Positions 1-5,198 are shown, numbered from the stretch's first letter. The stretch is 5,198 bases of DNA from an uncultured Selenomonas sp. (GCA_938045435.1 CALIBA010000287.1:1-5198); one strand, 5' to 3'. The notes: a model not told the origin generated them from the sequence alone. Translations and numbers: made by a program.

Positions 1-192
1 GCACCAAAGGCAGCAGGGAAGATCCATACAGACTTTGAGCGCGGTTTTATCCGTGCAGAGATTGTAAACTATGATGATCTTGTAGAACTTGGTAGTGTTG
101 CTGCTGCACGTGATAAAGGGCTTGTCCGCCTTGAAGGAAAAGACTATGTAATGCGTGATGGCGATGTAGTAAATTTCCGTTTTAATGTTTGA
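1..192 (+). CDS. ychF: YchF/Obg-family ATPase, C-terminal end (5' end outside window)
   Basis: Only the last 63 codons are present; the reading frame is open from base 1 and ends with TGA at 190-192. The visible protein contains IHTDFERGFIRAE, then YDDLVELGS, then RLEGKDYVMRDGDVVNFRFNV split over two lines of sequence, which is the highly conserved C-terminal TGS-like domain of YchF (EngD). The family is a cytosolic P-loop NTPase of about 365 residues that prefers ATP over GTP and associates with ribosomes; the nucleotide-binding domain and coiled coil lie upstream of the window and cannot be judged. The IHTDF and DGDV..FRFNV motifs make the assignment nearly certain. No clear intrinsic terminator follows the stop codon, so some read-through toward corA is possible, although corA has its own candidate promoter. 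Confidence 0.95.
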   Translation, partial: APKAAGKIHTDFERGFIRAEIVNYDDLVELGSVAAARDKGLVRLEGKDYVMRDGDVVNFRFNV

Positions 193-237
193 TTATTAGA
201 TAGGCAGGAAAATTTCTATATATTATGCATTGCTGAC

Positions 238-266
238 TGGACAAGAAGGGGCTTTTGCGTTACAAT
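238..266 (+). promoter_or_regulatory. Candidate sigma-A-type promoter for corA
   Basis: TGGACA (238-243) and TACAAT (261-266) each match the -35 and -10 consensus at five of six positions and are separated by exactly 17 bases. Transcription would start near 273, giving a leader of about 140 nt before the corA start. An imperfect inverted repeat, TGACTG at 234-239 and CAGTCG at 268-273 (five Watson-Crick pairs and one G-T), brackets the promoter and could be an operator or chance. This is a sequence match only; no start site is known. Confidence 0.55.
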
Positions 267-292
267 TCAGTCGTTCATTTATTGAAGGGAAG

Positions 293-404
293 TGAAGAGC
301 ATGGATGATACACCTTTACAGTACAGTCCTAATGTATCGAATATCTCCTCTCTTCATAATGCCAGATTACTTTACATGGATTAAGAGAGGTGCGCTGAAA
401 GGAG
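293..404 (+). promoter_or_regulatory. corA leader: mutually exclusive RNA pairings that include the corA SD
   Basis: The pyrimidine tract CTCCTCTCTTC at 345-355 is complementary to three purine tracts. TGAAGAG (293-299) pairs with CTCTTCA (350-356) over 7 bp. CCTCTCTT (347-354) pairs with AAGAGAGG (383-390) over 8 bp with a 28-nt loop. CTCCT (345-349) pairs with AGGAG (400-404), the core of the corA SD. These pairings exclude one another, the tract lies inside the 27-codon ORF, and the second partner overlaps that ORF's stop codon, so translation of the small ORF could affect access to the corA SD. I saw neither the conserved segments of an Mg2+-sensing M-box nor a terminator-type T run. Purine and pyrimidine tracts pair easily by chance, so this remains a candidate. 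Confidence 0.3.
301..384 (+). CDS. Possible 27-codon leader ORF upstream of corA
   Basis: ATG at 301 opens 27 codons ending at TAA 382-384, 29 bases before the corA start. A purine-rich GAAGGG at 284-289 lies 11 bases upstream of the ATG, a usable but wide SD spacing. It would be the first ORF on a transcript from the promoter at 238-266. The peptide begins MDDTPLQYSP, with two acidic residues and two prolines in the first ten positions, and shows no hydrophobic segment or known domain. In enterobacteria, short ORFs rich in acidic and proline codons (mgtL) or simply upstream of corA (corL) tune Mg2+ transporter expression; a similar role here is inference only. The ORF could equally be a chance reading frame, since 27 open codons in 220 bases is not rare. 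Confidence 0.3.
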   Translation: MDDTPLQYSPNVSNISSLHNARLLYMD

Positions 405-413
405 CAAGATCCA

Positions 414-1367
414 TTGCTGCAAATCTATAAATCCATGGAGTCTGGTCCTCTACAAGAGCTTTCATTAAAGACACTTGCCAAAGGTGCATGGATCAATATT
501 GTTAACCCAACACCATACGAGCTGAAGGTTGTGAGTACGCTCACCGAGGTCGATCCTGACTTCTTGCGATCGGCTCTCGACGATGAGGAGCGCTCGCATA
601 CAGATGTCGAAGATGATTCAGTAATGATTCTGACGAATGTACCAGTTTATCGTGGCGAGGATAGCTATGATACGCTGCCGCTTGCGATCATTCTTACAGA
701 TGAGCATATTATTACAGTTTGTCTTGAGGAAACGCCTGTGATGGCAGAATTCAATGAGCGTACAGCGAAGTTCTTTCGTACCTATAAGCGGACACGGTTC
801 CTGTTTCAAATCCTTTATAAATCGGATGTTTTCTATCTACGTTATCTACGTCAAATTAGTAAATTATCAGAGGAAATTGAGGACCGTTTGCGCCATGATA
901 TGAAGAATAGTGAAATTTTACGTTTGCTTCAGCTGCAAAAGGGACTAACCTATTTCAACGCTGCACTTCGCTCAAACGGAGCTGTACTTGACCGCTTGAT
1001 GCGATTACGGACGAATACAACAGTAAATCATATTTTTCGCATGTATGAAGAGGATGAAGATCTGCTCGAGGATGTCATTATTGAGAATAAACAAGCGCGT
1101 GAAATGGTTGAGATGTACAGTAAGATTCTTGCCCGTCTCGCTGATACATTCTCTTCGATTGTTTCGAACAATCTGAACCTTGTCATGAAATTTCTTACTG
1201 CCATTACAATTATCCTCGCAATACCAACAGTAATTTCAAGCTTTTTTGGGATGAATGTACCTATTCCATTTGAAGGCGATCCTGCTGGTTTTGGGCATGT
1301 TGTTATAATTGCGACAGGAGTTTCGTCAGTAGCTGTTTATTTGCTTTGGAGGAGAGATATGTTTTGA
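414..1367 (+). CDS. corA: CorA-family Mg2+/divalent cation channel
   Basis: Encodes 317 residues of an inner-membrane CorA-type channel, normally a homopentamer importing Mg2+ (some relatives carry Co2+, Ni2+ or Zn2+). The N-terminal cytosolic domain occupies about residues 1-240 and includes the acidic stretch ALDDEERSHTDVEDD near residues 54-68, typical of CorA. A long charged stalk helix follows (about 140-258). TM1 is about 259-278, and the signature G279-M280-N281 sits at its end in FFGMNVPIP. A short external loop leads to TM2 (about 295-312) and a positively charged tail, WRRDMF. Length is at the short end of the family but intact. The start is TTG at 414: an in-frame TGA at 396-398 rules out anything earlier, and GAAAGGAG at 397-404 lies 9 bases before it; the next ATG (435) lacks such a site. 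Transport specificity cannot be read from sequence alone. It is translationally linked to the next ORF. Confidence 0.93.
   Translation: MLQIYKSMESGPLQELSLKTLAKGAWINIVNPTPYELKVVSTLTEVDPDFLRSALDDEERSHTDVEDDSVMILTNVPVYRGEDSYDTLPLAIILTDEHIITVCLEETPVMAEFNERTAKFFRTYKRTRFLFQILYKSDVFYLRYLRQISKLSEEIEDRLRHDMKNSEILRLLQLQKGLTYFNAALRSNGAVLDRLMRLRTNTTVNHIFRMYEEDEDLLEDVIIENKQAREMVEMYSKILARLADTFSSIVSNNLNLVMKFLTAITIILAIPTVISSFFGMNVPIPFEGDPAGFGHVVIIATGVSSVAVYLLWRRDMF
1348..1357 (+). promoter_or_regulatory. Shine-Dalgarno site inside the corA 3' end
   Basis: The purine run GGAGGAGAGA lies within the last codons of corA, and its GGAGAG core (1351-1356) ends 10 bases before the ATG at 1367. It decides the start of the downstream 73-residue protein in favour of ATG 1367 (or TTG 1364 directly before it). 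The frame's earlier TTG at 1346 lies upstream of this site and has no SD of its own. Confidence 0.6.
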
Positions 1368-1588
1368 TGCAGGAAGCTCAGTTGCGAAGAGGTGTTATAT
1401 TTGGTGACAGAAATACATCTGAGTATGTTTATATGCCTGGTGGTGAGATTGGTACAGAATATCCTGTATATGTATACGAGCAGGAAATGAAACGTGCAGA
1501 TATTGATTTAACAGAAGCTTTACATCTCATACGAGTACGTGATCTTAGACCAACGAATCATCCATTATTGGGACGAACGAGCTGTTGA
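1367..1588 (+). CDS. Small protein of unknown function, coupled to corA
   Basis: Encodes 73 residues, starting with ATG at 1367-1369 and ending with TGA at 1586-1588. I do not recognise the family. The protein is soluble-looking and mixed-charge, with no transmembrane segment or signal peptide. It holds an aromatic/glycine central part (EYVYMPGGEIGTEYPVYVYEQE, cited here in outline: tyrosines at about residues 20, 22, 32, 35 and 37) followed by a probable helix DLTEALHLIRVRDL, and ends in a single cysteine. The ATG overlaps the corA stop codon by one base (TGATG), with an SD inside corA, the classic arrangement for translational coupling. Its last codons form the left arm of an intrinsic terminator, so it closes the corA transcription unit. 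A role in controlling or assisting CorA is a guess from position alone. The good SD and coupling argue that it is really translated. Confidence 0.65.
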   Translation: MQEAQLRRGVIFGDRNTSEYVYMPGGEIGTEYPVYVYEQEMKRADIDLTEALHLIRVRDLRPTNHPLLGRTSC

Positions 1589-1604
1589 TAGGCAGCTCAT
1601 TTTT
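1579..1604 (+). terminator. Rho-independent terminator of the corA unit
   Basis: GAGCTGTT (1579-1586) pairs with GGCAGCTC (1591-1598): six Watson-Crick pairs plus two G-U pairs closing a GATA tetraloop. A T run (1600-1604) follows after one A. The left arm overlaps the final codons and the first stop-codon base of the 73-residue ORF, so a ribosome reaching the stop would cover part of the stem. The stem is short but well formed. Confidence 0.7.
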
Positions 1605-1661
1605 ATAGCATTATTAGATATTTTCATCATAAAAAACAATGGGAGACGTTTGTACTTTTTA

Positions 1662-1707
1662 TATTGTAGGATGTCTGCCTTGTTTACAATACCATTTTTC
1701 CGTTGTA
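1662..1707 (+). promoter_or_regulatory. Inverted TTGTA/TACAA boxes around the nifJ promoter
   Basis: TATTGTA (1662-1668) and TACAATA (1685-1691) form a perfect 7-bp inverted repeat with a 16-base spacer. A further TTGTA lies at 1703-1707, running into the -10 box, and another at 1650-1654. The second box also forms TTGT-TT-ACAA (1680-1689), overlapping the -35 box. Together they could be binding sites for a repressor; they do not match the Rex operator (TTGTG/TTAA-type arms with a wider spacing) well. The region is AT-rich, so this is tentative. Confidence 0.3.
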
Positions 1708-1711
1708 TAAT
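1683..1711 (+). promoter_or_regulatory. Strong sigma-A-type promoter for nifJ
   Basis: TTTACA (1683-1688, five of six to consensus) and TATAAT (1706-1711, perfect) are separated by 17 bases. Transcription would begin near 1718, giving a leader of about 150 nt before the nifJ ATG. It lies downstream of the terminator at 1579-1604, so nifJ is an independent transcription unit. This is the best promoter match in the window and fits a highly expressed central-metabolism gene. Confidence 0.75.
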
Positions 1712-1827
1712 AAATGAAAAGTATTGAACGTATATTTTTTCATAGATAGATGTTCTTATCTTTTAAGAGATTTACTATGTAGAAAAGTATGATGTTCTTT
1801 GCTTGTGTGATTATATTTTAGATCATT

Positions 1828-1862
1828 GGGAAATACTAGGGAGATTTCTCAAAAGAGAGGAG
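1828..1862 (+). promoter_or_regulatory. nifJ SD with two alternative small hairpins
   Basis: The SD AGAGGAG (1856-1862) lies 7 bases before ATG 1870. TTTCTC (1845-1850) can pair downstream with GAGAGG (1855-1860), four Watson-Crick and two G-U pairs over an AAAA loop, hiding the SD. It can instead pair upstream as ATTTCTC (1844-1850) with GGGAAAT (1828-1834), seven pairs including one G-U, leaving the SD free. The SD itself is secure; regulation by the hairpins is inference and the stems are weak. Confidence 0.45.
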
Positions 1863-1869
1863 CAATAAC

Positions 1870-4800
1870 ATGGCCAAAAAAATGAAAACAATGGACGGGA
1901 ACACCGCTGCCGGATATATTTCCTATGCTTTTACAGATGTTGCAGCGATTTATCCGATTACACCGTCTTCACCGATGGCAGAACATGTTGACAGCCTTGC
2001 TGCAAAAGGAATGAAAAATCTATTTGGACAGAAGGTACGCCTCATTGAGATGCAGTCCGAAGCAGGGGCGGCAGGTGCGGTACACGGATCGCTCCAAGCC
2101 GGTGCGCTGACAACGACATATACAGCATCGCAGGGCCTCTTGCTAATGATTCCAAATATGTATAAGATTGCTGGTGAACTGTTGCCAGGTGTATTCCATG
2201 TGAGCGCACGTGCAATCGCCGCATCCTCGCTGAATATTTTTGGCGATCATCAAGATGTCATGGCAGCACGTCAAACAGGTGTTGCTATGCTTGCAGAGTC
2301 GAGTGTTCAAGAGGTCATGGATCTCGCTGCGGTAGCACATCTCGTTGCGATTAAGGGGCGGATTCCATTCATCAATTTCTTTGATGGTTTTCGCACGTCT
2401 CATGAGATTCAGAAGATCGAAGTTGTTGATTATGCTGATCTCGCAAAGATCCTGGACTGGGATGCAGTCAATGAGTTCCGCCGTCGTGCACTTAATCCGG
2501 ATCATCCGGTCGTTCGTGGTTCAGCACAGAATCCGGATATCTACTTCCAAGGGCGTGAAGCCGTCAATCGTTACTACGATGCCATTCCGGAACTTGTCGA
2601 AGAAGCGATGTCTGAGATGGCAAAAATTACAGGACGCACACATCATTTGTTTGATTATTATGGAGCACCTGATGCAGAGCGTCTCATTATTGCGATGGGA
2701 TCGATTTGTCAGACGACGCAAGAAGTTGCAGAGTATCTCAATGCACAGGGAGAGAAAGTGGGGCTTCTCTCGGTTCATCTCTACCGGCCATTTTCTGTAG
2801 AACACTTCTTTAAGTATCTCCCGAAAACGATAAAGAAAGTTGCTGTTCTTGATCGTACGAAAGAACCGGGATCACTTGGTGAACCGCTTTATCTCGACGT
2901 CAAGGCGGCATATTACAGCTCCGGGATGACCCCCATCATTGTCGGAGGTCGTTATGGTCTTGGCGGTAAGGATATCACCCCGGATCAGGTTTTTGCAGTC
3001 TATGAGGAACTAAAGAAGGATGCGCCGACGCACGGTTTTACCATAGGGATTCATGATGATGTGACGCATCGTAGTCTTACACCGATTCATGGCGATATCA
3101 ACCTCACGAAAGAGGGGACAACGGCATGTAAATTCTGGGGACTTGGCTCAGATGGCACTGTTGGGGCGAATAAGAGTGCAATCAAAATCATCGGAGATAA
3201 GACAGATATGTATGCGCAGGCGTATTTCGCCTATGACTCAAAGAAGTCAGGCGGTATCACAATGAGTCATCTGCGCTTTGGAAAATCTCCTATTATGAGT
3301 CCATATCTCATTAATAAGGCAGACTTCATTTCTTGTTCACAGCAATCCTATGTTCGACAGTATGATCTTCTTGCAGGCTTAAAAAAGGGCGGAAAGTTCC
3401 TGCTTAACACAGTTTGGAGCGATGAGGAGCTGAATACGCATCTGCCGGCATCCATGAAGCGATATATTGCAGAGAATGACATCGAATTCTATACGGTCAA
3501 TGCAGTTGCTATTGCACGTGAACTAGGGCTTGGCGGGCGGTTCAACATGGTGATGCAGTCAGGTTTCTTTAAGCTTGCAAATATTATTCCCATAGATGAT
3601 GCCGTTAAGTATCTCAAAGATGCAGTTTTCACCTCCTATGGAAGTAAGGGCGAAAAGGTTGTCAACATGAATAACGGAGCGATTGATCACGGTATTACAT
3701 CGCTTCACCGTGTTAATGTTCCTGAGAGTTGGAAAGATGCTGTAGATGAAGAACAGCCGGTCAATGAGAAAACGCCTGAATTTATTACAAAGATTCAAAA
3801 TATCATGAACCGCCAAGAGGGGGATAAGCTTAAAATCTCTGACGTCCTCAATATGGAAGATGGGACATTCCCTGTGGGTGGTACAGCATTCGAAAAACGT
3901 GGCACAGCAATCTCTGTTCCTGTATGGCGTCCAGAGAAATGTATTCAGTGTAATCAATGCTCCTTTGTTTGTCCCCATGCAGCGATTCGTCCCGTTTTAA
4001 CGACGGACGAAGAGCTTGCAGCAGCGCCGGAAGGGTTTCAATCTGTGAAGTCGCGGCCGGCAAAGGGACTCAATTTTACAATTGCGGTATCGACTCTTGA
4101 CTGTCTTGGCTGCGGCAACTGTGCCCAGGTCTGTCCGGGCAAGGCTCTTGATATGACATTGCTTGATGACAATCTTCGCGATGCTCAGAAGTATTTCGAT
4201 TATGGTGTAGATGAAACAAAAGTTTCAATCAAAAACACCCCAATGAAGAAAAATACAGTCATTGGTTCGCAGTTCGAAAAACCTTTGCTTGAATTTTCCG
4301 GCGCATGTGCAGGATGCGGTGAAACGCCGTATGCAAAGCTAATCACACAGCTTTTCGGTGATCGTATGATGATTGCGAATGCAACGGGATGTACCTCTAT
4401 TTGGGGAGCAAGTGCGCCTGCGATTCCATATACGAAAAACTCAGATGGTCACGGTCCTGCATGGGCAAACTCCTTGTTTGAGGACAATGCAGAGTATGGA
4501 CTTGGTATGTTCCTCGGCACAAAGGCAATCCGTGAGGCAATCGCCTCTGCGGTGACGCAGGCCATTGAAGAAAAGAGGGGATCTGCAGAGCTTCAATCGG
4601 CTATGCAACTCTGGCTTGATAATCGTGACAGCGGAGAGGGAACGCGTGATCGTGCAGATCTTCTGCGTGGCATTCTTGAGCGGGAAAAAGGAGATGATGA
4701 ACTCCTTTGCCAAATCTATAATGACCATGACTATTTTGTCAAACGCTCTCATTGGATCTTCGGCGGCGACGGATGGGCATACGACATTGGATTCGGTGGC

Positions 4801-5139
4801 GTAGATCATGTACTCGCATCAGGTGAGGATGTCAACATCATGGTATTTGATACAGAAGTGTACTCAAATACAGGCGGTCAGGCGTCGAAGTCAACACCTG
4901 CAGCAGCGATTGCAGAGTTCGCAGCAACAGGCAAAAAGACAAAGAAGAAGGATCTTGGTATGATGGCAATGTCCTATGGATATGTCTATGTTGCACAGGT
5001 GGATATGGGTGCCGACCATAATCAAGTACTAAAAGCCATCAGTGAGGCAGAGGCATATCAAGGACCTTCTCTCATCATCGCATATTCTCCATGTATCAAT
5101 CATGGTATCCGAAAGGGGATGGGATGTGCGCAGCTATGA
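1870..5139 (+). CDS. nifJ: Pyruvate:ferredoxin (flavodoxin) oxidoreductase, 3'-truncated
   Basis: A cytosolic single-chain PFOR, which oxidises pyruvate with CoA to acetyl-CoA and CO2 and reduces ferredoxin or flavodoxin. Domains in order: pyrimidine-binding domain with YPITPSSP (28-35), substrate residues T31 and R114 and the thiamine-diphosphate-contacting E64; a transketolase-C-like domain (about 259-415); the gamma domain (about 416-627); a ferredoxin domain with C691/C694/C697/C701 and C745/C748/C751/C755 for two [4Fe-4S] clusters; and the thiamine-binding domain with proximal-cluster ligands C813, C816, C841 and C1075, GDG at 966-968 and D967/T995/V997/N1000. These align almost number for number with the Desulfovibrio africanus enzyme as I remember it. 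The start ATG has a good SD. The oddity is the end: PFOR homology stops at about G1085, then come C-A-Q-L and TGA, about 90-100 residues short of the usual 1170-1190. The expected tail (after GMGKSQ, a GYW...YRYNP region) is missing from all three frames, because the DNA changes to ssb. All ligands survive, but loss of the end of the last domain probably impairs folding or dimer contacts. Confidence 0.95.
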   Translation: MAKKMKTMDGNTAAGYISYAFTDVAAIYPITPSSPMAEHVDSLAAKGMKNLFGQKVRLIEMQSEAGAAGAVHGSLQAGALTTTYTASQGLLLMIPNMYKIAGELLPGVFHVSARAIAASSLNIFGDHQDVMAARQTGVAMLAESSVQEVMDLAAVAHLVAIKGRIPFINFFDGFRTSHEIQKIEVVDYADLAKILDWDAVNEFRRRALNPDHPVVRGSAQNPDIYFQGREAVNRYYDAIPELVEEAMSEMAKITGRTHHLFDYYGAPDAERLIIAMGSICQTTQEVAEYLNAQGEKVGLLSVHLYRPFSVEHFFKYLPKTIKKVAVLDRTKEPGSLGEPLYLDVKAAYYSSGMTPIIVGGRYGLGGKDITPDQVFAVYEELKKDAPTHGFTIGIHDDVTHRSLTPIHGDINLTKEGTTACKFWGLGSDGTVGANKSAIKIIGDKTDMYAQAYFAYDSKKSGGITMSHLRFGKSPIMSPYLINKADFISCSQQSYVRQYDLLAGLKKGGKFLLNTVWSDEELNTHLPASMKRYIAENDIEFYTVNAVAIARELGLGGRFNMVMQSGFFKLANIIPIDDAVKYLKDAVFTSYGSKGEKVVNMNNGAIDHGITSLHRVNVPESWKDAVDEEQPVNEKTPEFITKIQNIMNRQEGDKLKISDVLNMEDGTFPVGGTAFEKRGTAISVPVWRPEKCIQCNQCSFVCPHAAIRPVLTTDEELAAAPEGFQSVKSRPAKGLNFTIAVSTLDCLGCGNCAQVCPGKALDMTLLDDNLRDAQKYFDYGVDETKVSIKNTPMKKNTVIGSQFEKPLLEFSGACAGCGETPYAKLITQLFGDRMMIANATGCTSIWGASAPAIPYTKNSDGHGPAWANSLFEDNAEYGLGMFLGTKAIREAIASAVTQAIEEKRGSAELQSAMQLWLDNRDSGEGTRDRADLLRGILEREKGDDELLCQIYNDHDYFVKRSHWIFGGDGWAYDIGFGGVDHVLASGEDVNIMVFDTEVYSNTGGQASKSTPAAAIAEFAATGKKTKKKDLGMMAMSYGYVYVAQVDMGADHNQVLKAISEAEAYQGPSLIIAYSPCINHGIRKGMGCAQL
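5117..5125 (+). other. Junction between nifJ and ssb sequence
   Basis: PFOR-like sequence in the nifJ frame runs through GIRKGMG, ending about 5124, while SSB-like sequence in the +1 frame is recognisable from about 5120 (W-D-V-R-S-Y-D). The short overlap, around ATGGGA, could be microhomology shared by both parents. The exact break cannot be fixed without the parental sequences. Nothing resembling an insertion sequence, attachment site or target duplication is seen here. Confidence 0.7.
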
Positions 5140-5198
5140 CGGAAGCGATGGACAGCGCAAATATGCAACGGATGTTGTAGCGGACAATGTAGAGTTTC
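5126..5198 (+). pseudogene. ssb: Internal/3' fragment of single-stranded DNA-binding protein, no start, runs off window
   Basis: In the frame of 5126 the DNA reads VRSYDGSDGQRKYATD followed by VVADNVEF, open to the last base. This is the strongly conserved part of the bacterial SSB OB-fold: the (Q/D)VRSYDG strand, the basic D-GQ-R/K-Y turn, and the TE/TD-VVAD-V-F strand that ends the core. In a normal SSB this follows about 70-75 residues that include the start and first strands; these are absent, replaced upstream by nifJ in another frame, so no plausible start or SD for an SSB exists here. The acidic C-terminal tail would lie beyond the window. SSB binds single-stranded DNA as a tetramer in replication and repair and is essential, so an intact copy must exist elsewhere if this junction is real. 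Confidence 0.85.

Noticed and set aside
193..413. M-box (Mg2+) riboswitch upstream of corA
   Set aside because: The conserved segments of the M-box could not be found; only competing purine/pyrimidine pairings are visible.
1636..1660. A second terminator hairpin (ACAA/TTGT followed by TTTTT)
   Set aside because: Only four base pairs with a bulge before the T run; too weak beside the clear terminator at 1579-1604.
1539..1727. A 62-codon + strand ORF across the end of the corA unit
   Set aside because: It overlaps the better-supported 73-residue ORF in another frame, spans the terminator and the nifJ promoter, lacks an SD and is of low-complexity AT-rich composition.
1724..1752. A second nifJ promoter starting at TTGAAC
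   Set aside because: The best -10 at 16-17 base spacing matches only three of six positions; the promoter at 1683-1711 is far better.
2042..4809. Several open frames of 60-151 codons on both strands inside nifJ, and one inside corA (618-809, minus)
   Set aside because: They are shadows of strongly conserved coding sequence, with no SD or recognisable products.
5125..5139. The nifJ stop as a natural short C-terminus (…GMG-CAQL)
   Set aside because: The family continues for about 90-100 residues after this motif, and the following DNA encodes SSB in another frame, so the stop is a by-product of the junction.
5118..5180. A simple frameshift in nifJ, with the tail continuing in another frame
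   Set aside because: One alternative frame is SSB, and the other (CAAMTEAMDSANMQRML then stop) has no resemblance to the expected GYW...YRYNP tail of PFOR.

Overview
The window looks like chromosomal DNA from an anaerobic Firmicute, most plausibly a Negativicute (Selenomonas/Veillonella type). That placement is an inference from a full-length-style NifJ pyruvate:ferredoxin oxidoreductase, a YchF C-terminus, a short-form CorA, purine-rich Shine-Dalgarno (SD) sites and intergenic regions richer in A+T than the genes. All supported genes lie on the + strand.

Layout. Positions 1-192 hold the last 63 codons of ychF. Positions 193-413 are a gap with a good sigma-A-type promoter (238-266), a possible 27-codon leader ORF (301-384) and competing hairpins around the ribosome binding site of corA. 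Positions 414-1367 encode a CorA-type Mg2+ channel starting at TTG. A 73-residue protein of unknown function (1367-1588) overlaps the corA stop by one base, and an intrinsic terminator folds across its last codons (1579-1604). Positions 1589-1869 contain no convincing gene but hold the best promoter of the window (TTTACA-N17-TATAAT, 1683-1711) and a leader of about 150 nt. From 1870 runs nifJ, which would couple pyruvate oxidation to ferredoxin reduction and acetyl-CoA formation. Every catalytic residue and cluster ligand I know how to look for is present.

The main anomaly is at the right end. nifJ reads as normal PFOR to about residue 1085 (position about 5124) and then stops after four unrelated residues, roughly 90-100 residues short of the family. 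In the +1 frame, from the junction to the end of the window, the DNA encodes an unmistakable piece of single-stranded DNA-binding protein (SSB). So a 3'-truncated nifJ is joined directly, out of frame, to the middle of ssb. Because ychF, rpsF, ssb and rpsR are neighbours in many Firmicutes, the simplest readings are a local deletion of roughly 1 kb or an assembly chimera between nearby sequences. A designed gene fusion is less likely.

The second point of interest is the corA leader. A pyrimidine tract inside the small ORF is complementary to three purine tracts, one of them the corA SD, and the small peptide starts with acidic and proline residues. This resembles, in logic only, known Mg2+-sensing leader peptides. 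I did not find a previously undescribed multi-gene system.
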